DNA of 64,000 nucleotides from positions 92,165,364 to 92,229,363 of the forward strand of contig NC_067196.1 of the NCBI RefSeq assembly GCF_000699445.3, read 5' to 3'. The position numbers were made by a program, and so were the translations under genes. Under the pieces are notes generated by a model that was not told the DNA's origin, did not search any database, and saw only the letters and a program-made list of their open reading frames with translations. This DNA is from Schistosoma haematobium (taxonomy: Eukaryota; Platyhelminthes; Trematoda; Strigeidida; Schistosomatidae). Positions 23,190 through 36,700 of the stretch are shown piece by piece. Each line of letters opens with the position of its first letter. Within the stretch, counting starts at the first letter, position 1.

Positions 23190-26100
23190 ATGATGAGGTG
23201 AGCGTTGACTGTACAGTTGAGACAAATGAGCGTGTTATATGAATTTCAATGTGATCTAATGAGATAACATTGTTTTGCTCATCTGAACTCTTTCAGATAT
23301 ACTTTTTCATCTGGCCAGTTCATACTGCTCAGTTCCGTCATCGTAATAATTTCAACATTTTTTGATTGTCATGAAATTTGTAAGAATCCTGGACTATTGG
23401 AATATAGCAAATTAATTTTTGGAGACGACTCACATGAATACGTAAGTAATCAGTCAGGTTCTAATACACATATTCAGTCTCACTATTATTACTATTTCCA
23501 GACAATCCGCCGTAATCAGCCTTCTCCAGTTGTAGATGAAAATTTTGTAAAATTGGCTGCTGGCGAGGTGAGTTGACCTCAGTTTGTAATGAAGGCATTA
23601 ACTCATCTGTTTGTATATTTTCAGGAAGTCCCTCTGAAATTCCCGTTTAAATTCTATGGCACAGACGTCAGTGAACTAAAGATGTACACTTATGGTAAGA
23701 GAATGATTTTCTTCGAACAAAAATTGTTACTGAGTTTTGCTTGTTCACACGGTTCATACAATTCATTTTAGTCTCCAGTTTATTTCAAAGTGTTTTCTTC
23801 ATTCACTACAGATTTTCAAACAAATTACATATTTTCATTCAATAAACACAGGTACAATAGAAGTGAAAGGAAAAAATGGATCAGGAACGATTTACACTGA
23901 ATTACAAAAGAGTGAGGTGTCTGAATATCAGATTTCGAATAAGAGTGAGTTATTATATCATTCAGTGATATTTTGTCTTGTTGTTTATTTCTCACTTTCT
24001 TTTTTGCGTAAACGATTCATTACTTAACTTGGTTATTTCATGAAAACTCAGCAGTATACAGTGATTACTTTGTTTCTGTGATTCGGTAGCCTAAAATGTG
24101 TTCACAGCACGTATTATTGTCCAATGAAAACGTTAAATAAAACAGTGATTTACTTTCGAAATAGGCACTAATTGATTGAGCATAGATAACAGATCTAATG
24201 ATGCAGTCACTCAAGTGAAAACCAACTGCTCTACTGTCTGTTCAAACTACCATAAAACAGGTATCGCACTACTGTGACACTTCGTGGTAGATTCAATGAA
24301 TTGAATCTAACTACAGCTACAACAATAAGCAATGTTGTGTGGGAAATCAGTTTGCATTATTGAAGCACGTGAACTGTCATGTTATGTGCGATGTCCTCTA
24401 AATCTTTTCTGTCACTTACTTAGTTCTTAAACGTTTAGTGTCTCTCGTCACATTTTCTTGATTATCATATTCGTATGATCATGAAGTTAGAACTCATGCG
24501 CTTTCTTAAACGTCTAGTCAACGAACAACCATTGACAACCTGCTAGTACAACATGATTGATTCGAACCAGAACACATAGAACATAAAAATGAACTTAATT
24601 CACTCGCTCAGTTATCAGGATTAACAACATTGGAGTAGCATCTCCGCATAATAGCTAGGTAAATAGAGGAAACACTGATTCATTGGAATAACAGGATCTC
24701 AGAAAATTATTTCGTATGTGCATTGTCGGTAGGATATCAACGGTATCTTAGTTAAGCAAAATGTGTAAGAACCGACGTTTTAGGAGTAAAATATTCTTCT
24801 TAGTTGTTAGCACTGAAATGTTCATCTCGTCGTTGAAATAATAATAATAATGACAAAGATCCTTCAAACTCCCATTTACTTGAATCGGTTTATTTAAATG
24901 TTGAAAAGAAGATGATAGCTGGTGTCCAAACTCATTCTGTGTTGAAATGCATGTTTTATTAAAAGGGGCAGGCATTCAGAATGCAGATACATAAACACAA
25001 CTTCTTTTTCCTTTCATTATTTCAGAGGAATTATTAGCTGTCCGAATGATTTTGCACCGAAACGTTGATGGTAAAAGTATGTATCCATTAAATGATTGTT
25101 TGAACACATGTGACATATTAACACTTACACCATCATTCCTTGTAATTACTCTTACGTTCTCCATTCGGCACGAGTAACTGAATTCTTTTCAAAAATTGAC
25201 TGAAGTAATAAAGCGTGAACATTATGAAAAATTAGACGGAAACTCTATATGGAATCCACGGATTGTTTGAACACATTGATTGGGACATAAAGAACAGTTG
25301 AAATCAGCACGAACATACTAGATTTGACGAGTAACAGATAGATTATTGTGGATAAATCAGGTCACAGTCTCATTCCACTTGTGGACAGACGAATACAGAG
25401 ATTCATCTTCGTCGACATGCTTTAAGTAAACATGATGAGAAGTCTGTTTATAAAAATAGGTACATCTGTGTGCATTGCAAAGCCATTTCTGTGAACATCA
25501 CATTCATTTAAACATTTACTCATTACACAGTCATTCTTATATATTATTCTTTCAAATTATGAGATTGTTAAGACGATATATATAAGGCTATTCAATTCTC
25601 ATCTTTAACAAATATTGTGATCAGAGTCATCTGATCGACTGATTTACCAATGTGTTACACAAACAAATAAATTGCCAAGTTCTCTTTGTAAACAAACAGT
25701 CCACGGCTCACGTCATGTGTACTTGAAGTCGATTGTTTCATGAGTAATCATAGATAATATTGCGTCAATGAGAATATATATCCACAAGTATCAGATCTAA
25801 TTAGAAGCTTGAAGATTTATTGTTTCAATATGAAAATAAGCGTGTAGCATACCCTCGACAAATAAGCATCTGACATTCATCTTGAAAGATGCATTCTTGT
25901 TTCATTTACATAATCCTCTTACTTATTTATCTACACCTCTTACTCCTCGTCGAGAGCACAGGTCGCTCACAAGCACACTCCATCTAAACCTGTCGTCAGC
26001 AATCCTTTCCACATCTTTCCAGTTGTTATTCATCCTTTTCATATGTGCTTATATTTCACAACGTAATGTGTTCTTTGGACTCCCGCTGTTCCGTTTCCCT

Positions 26101-29100
26101 TCAGGATTCCAAGTTAGGGATTGCCTCGTGATGCAGTTTGATGATTTGCGTAATGTATGTCCTATCCATTTACATAGTCGTTTCCTAATTTCCCCTTCAG
26201 CTGGAGGCTGGTTTGTTCTCTACCACAGAAGATTGTTTCTGATGGTATCCGGCCAATGGATGTTGAGTATCCTGCGTAGACAACTATTTATAATTACTTC
26301 TACTTTCTTGATGATAGTTGTAGTAGTTCTCGAAGTTTCAGCTGCGTACAGTAGAACTGCCTTGACGTTCGTATTGAGGATTGTGAATTTAATATTAACT
26401 GATGGACAGTTGTTTTGAGTTCCATATGTTGTTCAATTGGAGGAATTCTGTTCTTGCTTGACCAATCCTCGCCTTTACGTCTGCATCTGACCCTCCTTGT
26501 TCATCGATGATGCTTCTCAGCTACATGAAAGATTCCACATCTTAGAGAAAGTCTTCACGAAGTATGATTGAGTGGTTGTCCTCGGTGTTGCATTTGACGA
26601 TGTTGGATTTTTCCTTGTGTATGCTGAGATCTACTGATGCCGAGACTGCCGCTAGACTGGCTGTCTTTATCTGTATTTGTTCTTGTGTATGTGATAGGAG
26701 TTCTAGGTGATCTGCGAAGTGCAAATCGTCTAATTTATTCTGAGCTGTTCATTCCATGCCATGTTTTCCCTCAGATGTCGAGGTCTTCATAATCCAGTCG
26801 ACCATCAGAAGAATGAGGAAGGGAGAGAGTGAACAGCCTTGTCTGACTCCGGTCCTTACTTGGAATGCATCTGTCAGCTGTCCTCCATGCACCAATTTGC
26901 ACTGTAGTCCGACGAATGGGTTCCGGATAATATTGATAATCTTCTCAGGAACTCCGTAGTGTCGAAGAAGTTTCCATAAAGTCCTCTTATCCACACTATC
27001 AAATGCCTTTTCATAATCAATGAAGTTGATGTACAGTGAAGCGTTTCACTCAACTGATTGTTCGACGATAATCCGTAGTGTCTCAATTTGGTCTGTGCAC
27101 GATCGATCCTTACGGAATCCAGCTTGTTGATCTCGAAGTTGGGCGTCTACTGCGTCTTTCATCCGGTTCAGAAGCACTCTGTTAGAGACTTTCTTTGGTA
27201 CTGACAGTAGTGTGATGCATATGTAGTCCTCACATTTGCTCACATCTTTCTTTCGTATCTTGATGAGATATCTTTCTTTTCAGTCCGTCGGTATTTCGTC
27301 GTCCACCCAATTCTTCTTCAATAGAAGTTGGAGCATATTCGCAGTTACTTCAATGTATGACTTCAATTGTTCAGCTGGTATATTGTCAGGTCCTGCTGCT
27401 TTCCAACTCTTGATTTGTCTGATAGCCATTCTAGTTTCTTCGATCGTTGGTGGAGTGACATCTATAGGTGGTTGGATTCAATATAGCTGGTCTATTCAAC
27501 AGTTCCTCAAAGTACTCTACCTATCTATTCCTCGATTCCTGAATCTTGATGATTGTCTTTTCTTGTTTGTCCGGTCTCTTTGGTTTAGTATATTTCCCTG
27601 CTAGTTTCTTCGTTGTATCGAGTAGTTGTTTCATATTTCCTTCTCTTGCAGCTCTCTCCCCTGTCGTTGCTAGCTCTTCCTAGTATTTCTACTTGTCGGC
27701 TTTAATGCTCTTCTTCACTTGCTTGTTTGCTTCTGTGTACTCAACTTGTGTCTTGACTATCTCTGCTCGTGTTCGGCTGTTATTAGTTGCTGTGTTCTTG
27801 TTCTTCCTTCCTTCAATCTTGTCCAGTGTTTCTATAGAGATCCATTCTCTATAATGATGCTTGTTGCCGCCTCCTGACACAGCTTAACACGTTGACGCCA
27901 ATGCTTCTTTACTACCTTTCCAGTTGTCCTCCATAGAGCAACTCCCTGAGTGTGTGAAGCGTTTTCCTGTTCGTGACTAGATTTGATCCAATAGGTTTCA
28001 CTTATTCTGAGCACCGTCAAGGTGTTTCTCCCTATCTCAGTAGCTACTTGATTAGTCCTCCCTGTATCCCACATTCTCCGGACATTCCATGTAATTATAT
28101 TGAATGTTGCTCTGGTTGTTACAATGGACATCGGTCTTGTGACTACCGATGAATCTCGGTTTTCATGCTGAGGCGTCGTAATTCTTCCTTCAGCTCTTAG
28201 GGCAGAGTTTAAGTGGTTAACTTTGTTTAATCTGGTTGGCGTTTTTAACAAGATTTTTTCTACCGTATGGGATTGTCGACCTCATGCTCAACACTCCTTC
28301 TTTACCCGATCTTGGGAGCCTAAGTAATTCTAGGAGAGCTACAGGCGGAGTTGCATGGCGTCCAGCAGATTATATTTACTTCGAACTCAACTAAAGAAAT
28401 CATTTGAGATAACGCGGTAAATATCTGCCTAAATCTGATCACTGTGTGGGTAGACACATACAATGTCACATCTGACAATAACATGCTAATCATGAATTCC
28501 TGAAATTTTAAATAACGACGGTCTTCTTGTTGCAGATGTTGAATTGAAGGTGTTAAATCTCATACATCCGAGCGGGAAGATATCTGTTTATTACGAGAAC
28601 GTAAGTCGCACAATTGAATAGTACAGTTGTTTTGTTTCAAGTCCTTTTGATTATTCCACTATTTAATGCAATTCAATACAGTCGAATGCATCAAGATACA
28701 TTGAAGACGACAGAAAGAGATCAACATTTGTTCATGTGCATACAGACTATATGAAACCATTAACAATCCTTTTGTGACACACTTTATTCTAGCACTTTTA
28801 TAAAAGAGTGAATGGTAAGGAGTCAACTGAAGAAATTCTGGTGTCTTCGCGCCGACTAAGTACAAACAGTGTACGTCAGGGTACTACTGTTATGAACAAG
28901 AACATGAGTGAGAGCAATCGAATATATTTGATAGGAAATTACAGAACTTGTTAATAAAATCTAACAATCATATAGTAAATGCTTAATTTGCAAAATGTCC
29001 ACCAATTGTCTTAAAATAACTCAGACTGCATTGTTCTTGCATCTTCATACAAATTGCATTCTGTTTTCAATCTTTACTGCTCAATCCTCTTGTCTCTCTG

Positions 29101-32100
29101 GTGCCAGACATTCTGTTCCTGCCTAACGTCATATACTTCTTATATGGATATAAGTAGCCCACACCACACTACAAAGTAACAATTATATATTGTCAAGTTT
29201 CATTACGTCGTCTGAAGATCAGATGTTTGACGAGTTCACTCTTGAATGTGTGTAACTTTTCTAATGTCAGAATTTATTAATTCACCCATTCGGAATACAG
29301 GCAGCCAGGATGGGCTTTTAAGATGAAAGGTGTCATGTGTGTTGAACTGAATCAGTTTTTATTGTTTCGGGGTAATCAGAACACATTATGGAAAGCATTC
29401 TCTTGTGAAACAAACACTAATGGATGGAAGTGAGCACATCAACACTACCACACCACATGACTACACATTCACGTGCAGTAACATTTCAGTTATTCACAAG
29501 CACATTTCCATCAACCGACGTGGATATTCATCTCACAGTATATCACCTCATTCCATGATAGATAGATAGATAGATCGTTCATCTAACTTCTCTGAAATTG
29601 ACAAATGAGGTGAGTCAGAATATGTTTGTAGACTAGATGGAACATAGTTCTAAGGAAACTGAGACGATCAGCATGCTTACTGTGAGTATGATAATTTGTC
29701 TGTGTATAAGATAATGTGAATGACGACACATTACTTCAATGGTTGGTTGATTTTGTGATAGGTGTTAGTGTGTAGACAGATCTTGACTCAGACATCCATT
29801 ACATCTTTCAGGTTCCTGAGGAAATCGGGGAAAATGAATTGGGATCGGTCGTTAGCGGTCAATTCCTGTGTCAAGTAGGAGGTAATAAATGTCATTTATA
29901 TTCTGATTTACACTGAAATACATGAACAACCATCTGTTAGACTAATGTCGCTCTCTTTTTGTAACTTATTTTCTGTATATCAACACATGTCATGTCACAT
30001 GAGATAAAGAGTCATTGGATATTTAGAGGAATATTTCGCATATGTTTACCGATTGACTGATCCAGACAGGGATATATGAACGACCAAATTAGGTAGATGA
30101 TACAGCCATTATTTTGTTCACTCACTCACTCACTATCCAATTCGTCAAACCTGTAGTCCTTATTCTTATACTACCCAATACAAAAGGAAGCATATTTTGT
30201 CAAAAAGGACTCATAGTTGTTCTACACAATGCTGAAACCACACGCTACACTGAAATGGTCGTATGTTGTTGAAAGATGAAGCTGAGTTCCGAGGCAAGAG
30301 TTTAGTGTAAGTGATTAGGTTGGATGCAGTCTTTAACGATTGAGTATGAGAAAGTGCATTAAACATTTGGTCAAGAGGTACCTGATGATCTGTTGCAATG
30401 TGTTGCTGAGTCGTTTCACAGTAAACCTCAATGTTTATAATTTGTGAAATTATTTCTAACGAGTTAAACATATTTTTTAAAGATGTTGCACTGACACGCT
30501 TATAACACAAATCAGAAATTTAACGACATCATTTTTCATTTACTGGTTAGACGATGATCACTTTCGAAACCAAAAGTGATTTAAAGCATATTTCGTGAGG
30601 ATGCTGTTTGACCATCATTGTATTCATGATAAGATATTAAACTGTTTCTTATTTTGATTACTCCTTATACGAGCAAACACGTTGTTATACATAAAATGGA
30701 AATCAATATCTCAAGTGTATTTTTCTGTAAACCTTATTTGAACAAGTACACATATCCGCTGATATTACTATTCCTCAAAATTGGATCAAAACTAAAACTT
30801 TGGTCGAGTATGAAGTTGCCGGCGGTATGTTCAATATTATTTTATCACAGTTGACTATTCTCACACTTGGTTGCACAATTTCTGTTTCATAAAATTGAAG
30901 AGTTCATGTATAATTTTGGTCAGTTATTCAATGATATTTAACCATCAGTCTCAACTCTCGTCACATCAAACGTCTATTCACTGTTGAATATTTAAAATGA
31001 TTAGAGACACATTTTGAACCACGATGAAAGTCATCACTTTGATGAAATTTACTTAGATAAAATGCCACAAAACCATAGATCTGATGATATAAGCCAGTCA
31101 GTTAATTTTGGATTGACTTGACAGTGTCATTTATTTTTTTCATTTGGACCAAACGATAGTGAATTTCCACGAGGTGTCGGAATCGCGGAGACGCTATGGA
31201 ATTTTAAATATGTTGAATACAATATCACAATTTCCAAAATCCTCACTTTATCCTACTCGACCGGTAAATTGAAGGTATATACAAGTTACTTGTCAGACTT
31301 TAATTTATCACTGTGAGGAGATATTAATACAGTATCAAATATACTAACGATTTTCATGGAATGAATACGTTTTCTTTTTCGTGAGTACTTACAGTGAATA
31401 ACCATAAACACTGTCCAGTTCATCATGTGTTAGACTGTTGAAATAACATTTCGACAACTGAGAGAATCATTCCATAATCTATTGTTCAGATCGACGTCAA
31501 TATTCGTTGAATAAAGTATTATCTATTATGGATGAATTTTCATGATCTAACTAGACTGACGTGCTATCTGAAAGCACACAGGATATATAGTATGGCCATA
31601 TAGTTTGAAACTTTCCACCACGGTAGATTGACTGAAGTCTGTTCAAGAAAATCGTCAACGACGAATTGATAAACAATGTTACTTTCCTCTTTTTTGTTCG
31701 ATTGAATTCACGTTACTGAAAGTGTATTTTCTGTCTTTGAACAACTGACTTTCTTGCACCGATTTCCAAGTAGTCAGTGTGAGTGAGTTTTCAACTTTAT
31801 TGACCACTTTTCGTATTTAGGAGTGGTATACAAGCCATCATTCAGTCATAAAACTAACATCATGGAATGAAATTCCACAAACATCATGTGCTATGCGCCT
31901 TGCTGAACGCTGTGACAGCACAGTATGTACATTCCTGAAAGTTCGCAGTAAATGAAATCCACGAAATTTGCTCGCCGAAACTCATCGTTCATTATTGAAC
32001 GTAGTTTTGTTCAACATCAACATCATGTTGTGAAATGTGAATGACATTGAAAGTGCACTGAATTTTGCATTGCGCAATATGATGACAAACTCACAGTGAA

Positions 32101-33354
32101 TGAAACAGTCACTCAAATGCGAAATTACCATAATATCATTGAGTTATAGTTACATGTTTTGTAGTTCACAGATGTTTTGCTTGATAAATTGAAATGCAGT
32201 CACCTTATTATTTTCACCAAAGATTGTCCAGAACACAAGTCGATTAAATTATGTAAAGGCGCAACGACACTGAACACAACGTGTATTTGGTGTGAACATG
32301 CCAATATGTGCATTACCAGTAATGATAAGGATACTTACAACTTCAAAGTCAATGGTTGCCGGAATAAAGTAAGTAATCGGTAGGCTTCACAGGTTGTATT
32401 CAGTATCCGCATATTTGTAAATCTATTTACTCGGAAGAACAGTTCACTGCATTGTTTAACATTAATGCCTGGAAACATATCAATTTTTCAGCTCATAGAA
32501 TGTGACCAGATTTCCGATGTCCAATATGAAACCATAAATCTACGGAAACTATTGAAACATACCGATGAAAACAGTTTGAATGATCAAGCGTAGTCTTTTG
32601 AAAATTGTGTAGCATGATTGAGTGATTAGTTCAAGTTCCCAAAACTCTTATAATTCAAGTTCAGTATAAGTATTTCTGATTCCTTGTTGAGAAATGTGTA
32701 TCCTGTATGGACTGCATCAATAAAACCGACAGTTGTAAGTCTGTTGATTAATATTTAGATTGTGATAAGATATGACATCCAGGAAACAAATTTCATCACA
32801 CAAATATTAGTCGTTTATTGATTGTAGGATAATGTGTACTAATCATATTGACTGTCAAATCGGTAGCAGATATCTTAAATCATTACTCATTGATCACACA
32901 GTACAGAATTAAATTATGTAACTATTAGTTGAATTCACTTCTGTCAACAATACTTAAAATACTGTATATTGAATGATGAAATATTTAGTATTTGGTTATA
33001 TTGCCACTACTTCATTCTTCTGAAGAGCTCGATTGTCGACGTTTCTGGAGAACCAGCACTTATCGGAGAAAAAGAAGAAACAACTCCAACAATAAATGAA
33101 GCTGACTTAAGAAATGAATTGAGGCAGACTACTAATAACACCGAAACTCATTTGGTAAATATTCGATATTGAGTAATTATTGTACTGTTTTGCTATTTCA
33201 GAATGTGACTACAGATACGACAGAGGATGAAGAGCAAAAGAAGTCTCGCAATTACTCGTATATTATCGTACCGGTTGTTGTCACATTCATTGTCGTATGC
33301 ATTGGATGTGTCATAGGGTTATGGTTTTACAGAAAGAAGAGAAGTATGCCATGA
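23190..33354 (+). CDS. Plexin-domain-containing (PLXDC/TEM7-like) transmembrane receptor, 13-exon model
   Basis: The exons read by eye all have AG/GT borders and compatible phases: 23190-23197, 23297-23441, 23502-23567, 23625-23694, 23852-23944, 25026-25070, 28536-28600, 29812-29881, 30747-30824, 32172-32368, 32492-32589, 33028-33154, 33202-33354. The joined frame is 1215 nt, 404 residues. Residues 1-26 are a signal peptide ([17 protein letters not shown]). Residues 74-214 match the nidogen-like region of PLXDC proteins: [15 protein letters not shown], then [19 protein letters not shown], and [15 protein letters not shown] at the position of the family's IPNVRRRTIYEYH. A cysteine-rich PSI domain covers about 230-283 ([20 protein letters not shown], then NGCRNKLIEC). 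One transmembrane helix at about 374-398 ([20 protein letters not shown]) is followed by a 7-residue basic tail, much shorter than in vertebrate PLXDCs. N-glycosylation sequons lie in the stalk. Vertebrate members are receptors, for example for PEDF; a role here is unknown. The large sixth intron holds an antisense RTE. Least certain are exon 9's acceptor and exon 11's GTAGTC donor. Confidence 0.8.
25925..28265 (-). pseudogene. RTE-type retrotransposon (family C), antisense in PLXDC intron 6
   Basis: Read on the minus strand from 28251, the endonuclease start is visible ([20 protein letters not shown], then HTQGVALW). An internal deletion then joins it to the linker and [22 protein letters not shown] near 27110, [20 protein letters not shown] near 26850, FADHLELL near 26715. 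The 3' end is at about 25925. It carries the same stops and FADH change as the flanking copies but extends further 5'. It lies between the 45-nt exon at 25026-25070 and exon 28536-28600, so transcription of the host gene produces its antisense. Confidence 0.85.
31155..31263 (+). other. Exon-like segment not placed in the PLXDC model
   Basis: One frame from about 31126 reads [20 protein letters not shown] then [20 protein letters not shown], ending at a CCG|GTAAAT donor in phase 1, which fits the exon at 32172. The visible acceptors enter in phase 0 or 2, which does not fit exon 30747-30824 (phase 1). It resembles the family's YEYHRVELQMSKI block, so it may be an alternative exon, part of an alternative splice path, or a remnant. 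Confidence 0.4.
32719..32724 (+). promoter_or_regulatory. Possible internal polyadenylation signal
   Basis: AATAAA lies 126 bases after an in-frame TAG (32591-32593) that would be reached if the weak donor at 32590 is not used. It could end a shorter transcript encoding a soluble form. Confidence 0.35.
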
Positions 33355-33454
33355 TTCGCACAAACGCCTTCTTATTTGTTTTTTTCATCAAGCTGACTCT
33401 GTTATTTTCCTTTTTCATTCTATTGAAAACGCCTTCGATTATGTTAATCATTTC

Positions 33455-33460
33455 AATAAA
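33455..33460 (+). promoter_or_regulatory. Polyadenylation signal of the PLXDC-like gene
   Basis: AATAAA lies 100 bases after the stop codon at 33352-33354. Confidence 0.55.
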
Positions 33461-33795
33461 TTGGAGGTTGTTTCATGGAAATACACACAACATTCATGAT
33501 TGTTTATAGAATATAAAATATGGTTTTCTGTATTGACGTGATTGTTTTCATTCGGTGCAAACTGATTAGTTTTACAAGAGTTTACAGCATTCCATTTGTG
33601 AATTAACAGTATCATGTATACGTGATTATGTGACAATTGTAATCAACAATGAATCCGTTGTGAATGTCCAGTTTGATGAAGTCTCACCACTGAAAAATAT
33701 CATTTGAAACTGTCAATGTTTGTTGTTTGAAACTGAAATGTGAGAATACCGCATCAACATTTAACGATGCACCTCATTCCTCCGTTATTCGATTA

Positions 33796-36700
33796 TTCAC
33801 TGTTTAGTAAAAGCTTGATGACAGACTATTGCTAATTAGGTGTTATGAATGCTGATTATGAAATAATTCTAGAGGGTTCAACTGATACTCAAGTAATAAT
33901 GAGGAAAGATATAGCTTCAATAAATTAGTAACAGTCCTGTCGTAGCATTGCTAAATAAGATGAAAGATTCTAAAAAAAGCACACTGTAATGTAAATAATC
34001 GATCCTAATCTCATGGAAATATGGTAACACATTCTACAAAGATTGTATTGGTTGTCATAATGTTCTCATTAATGTAAGTGACTGAAAAATGATCAGTCTT
34101 TTCATGTTATATGTGCATCGCGTGCGAGTAACCTCTTTATTGCTATTAGTTTGCAAATAATATAAGCAGAGTTGGATGGCGGCCATTAGTGGAATCCAGG
34201 ACGCGTGTCTCTTCATCCCATTTGTGACTCGTCAGCTGGCTGCACCTGTATCACAGAGTTGATGTGTCACTGTGGTACTCGGACTCAGTATTGTTTACTT
34301 CGAAAATCGTCGCGTCATCCCCTAAGCTACTCAGCATGGATAACCACTAACTTCTACACACAGTTCCAATACACCATAATTAGATGAACACGGATTAATA
34401 AATGTTTATCCTGTCGCAAACTGCATTCTCGGAACTCATATCTTCTTCATGATCCTGAATGCTTAAATTGTGACAAAACTGGATACATTATGTCGGTACA
34501 TTAGACTTATGTTCATTTTGCTATTGACGATACCAGTCGACGTTATTAAATTCCAATAAGATTGGAGCCTCTTAAGATCATATTTCGCTTCTATCCACGA
34601 TTTTGAATGCGCTTTACATATGTGAGAGCAATTAAATATCTCTTTTTGTTCATTCCGTAATTCCATTGTTGACACAGGCAGTATACCGTCAATCACTTCA
34701 TTCGAACTATGTACTTAGAGGGGCACTAACTTCACTTGCTCTCACTAGCTTTCAAATAAGATTCTGATGCTTTGATTAAAACCTTCATAGCCTCCTGTGT
34801 TAAGCGCTATGATGGGATAAGAATTCAGTCTTTTACATTGAATCCCCGTTTGTTGAGGCACACACGCACCACAGTTGAAGCCGAAGATATTCCGAGTCAC
34901 GTTAATTGTTCTAAAGTGTTCGGAGAAGCCGACTTATAGGAGATCTGTCTTCAGATTCATTCGGATAAACCTCCATCAGATTTAACAACGATTACCATTA
35001 TTTGTAATTCCGCCAATATACCAGCTGAAGCACTGAACTGACACATCGAACTAACTACAAACATGTCTCACCTTCTATTCAAAAAGATTTGGGAGGAGGA
35101 ACAAAGGTCGATGGACTGAAAAGTAGGACACCCCATCAAGGTTCCAATGAAAGGAGATGTGAGCAAATTTGAAAACTATGGAGGTATTACACTACTGTCA
35201 GTACCAGGGAAAGTCTCTAACAGAGTGCTTCTGAACCGGATGAAAGACGCAGTAGACGCCCAACTTCGAGATCAACAAGCTGGATTCCGTAAGGATCGAT
35301 CGTGCACACACCAAATTGAGACACTACGGATTATCGTCGAACAATCAGTTGAGTGAAACTCGTCACTGTACATCAACTTCATTGATTATGAAAAGGCATT
35401 TGATAGTGTGGATAAGAGGACAATATGGAAACTTCGTCGACACTCCTGAGTTCCTGAGAAGATTGTCAACATTATGCGGAACTCACCAGACGGACTACAG
35501 TGCAAGATCGTGCATAGAAGACAGCTGACAGATGCATTCCAAGTAAGGACCGGAGTCAGACAAGGCTGTTCACTCTCTCCCTTCCTCATTCTTCTGATGG
35601 TCGACTGGATTATGAAGACCTCGACATCTGAGGGAAAACATGGCATGGAATGAACAGCTCAGAATAAATTAGACGATTTGCACTTCGCAGATCACCTAGA
35701 ACTCCTATCACATACACAAGAACAAATACAGATAAAGACAGCCAGTCTAGCGGCAGTCTCGGCATCAGTAGATCTCAGCATACACAAGGAAAAATCCAAC
35801 ATCGTCAAATGCAACACCGAGGACAACCACTCAATCATACTTCGTGAAGACTTTCTCTAAGATGTGGAATCTTTCATGTAGCTGAGAAGCATCATCGATG
35901 AACAAGGAGGGTCAGATGCAGACGTAAAGGCGAGGATTGGTCAAGCAAGAACAGAATTCCTCCAATTGAACAACATATGGAACTCAAAACAACTGTCCAT
36001 CAGTTAATATTAAATTCACAATCCTCAATACGAACGTCAAGGCAGTTCTACTGTACGCAGCTGAAACTTCGAGAACTACTACAACTATCATCAAGAAAGT
36101 AGAAGTAATTATAAATAGTTGTCTACGCAGGATACTCAACATCCATTGGCCGGATACCATCAGCAACAGCCTTCTGTGGTAGAGAATAAACCAGCCTCCA
36201 GCTGAAGAGGAAATTAGGAAACGACTATGTAAATGGATAGGACATACATTACGCAAATCATCAAACTGCATCACGAGGCAATCCCTAACTTGGAATCCTG
36301 AAGGGAAACGGAACAGCGGGAGTCCAAAGAACACATTACGTTGTGAAATATAAGCACATATGAAAAGGATGAATAACAACTGGAAAGATGTGGAAAGGAT
36401 TGCTGACGACAGGTTTAGAAGGAGTGTGCTGGTGAGCGGCCTATACTCCTCCTCGAGGAGTACGAGGCGTAGTTAATTTGCCGTTCATTGTGGCCAATCC
36501 ACATACTAATTCCCTCTTTTCGGTTTAAGTTGTTCTCCAGCCATGTTCCATGAAGTGATCTGTGATGTAGTCAGTGATGTAAAATGTGTTGACATTTTTT
36601 CAATTGATTTCAATATTTTCGGTTCTCATAAAATGTATCATGATCAGTGACTTACTATTTCCTTACGTCGTCTGCTTGAAAAAGCATTTGCCGTTTATTC

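Noticed and set aside
25882..26418. 178-codon plus-strand ORF in the PLXDC intron
   Set aside because: It is the antisense shadow of the family C RTE. The same peptide appears opposite the copies at 19.2-19.5 and 36.0-36.4 kb.
29560..29576. GATA tetranucleotide repeat as a microsatellite
   Set aside because: It has only about four units, too short to annotate as a repeat locus.
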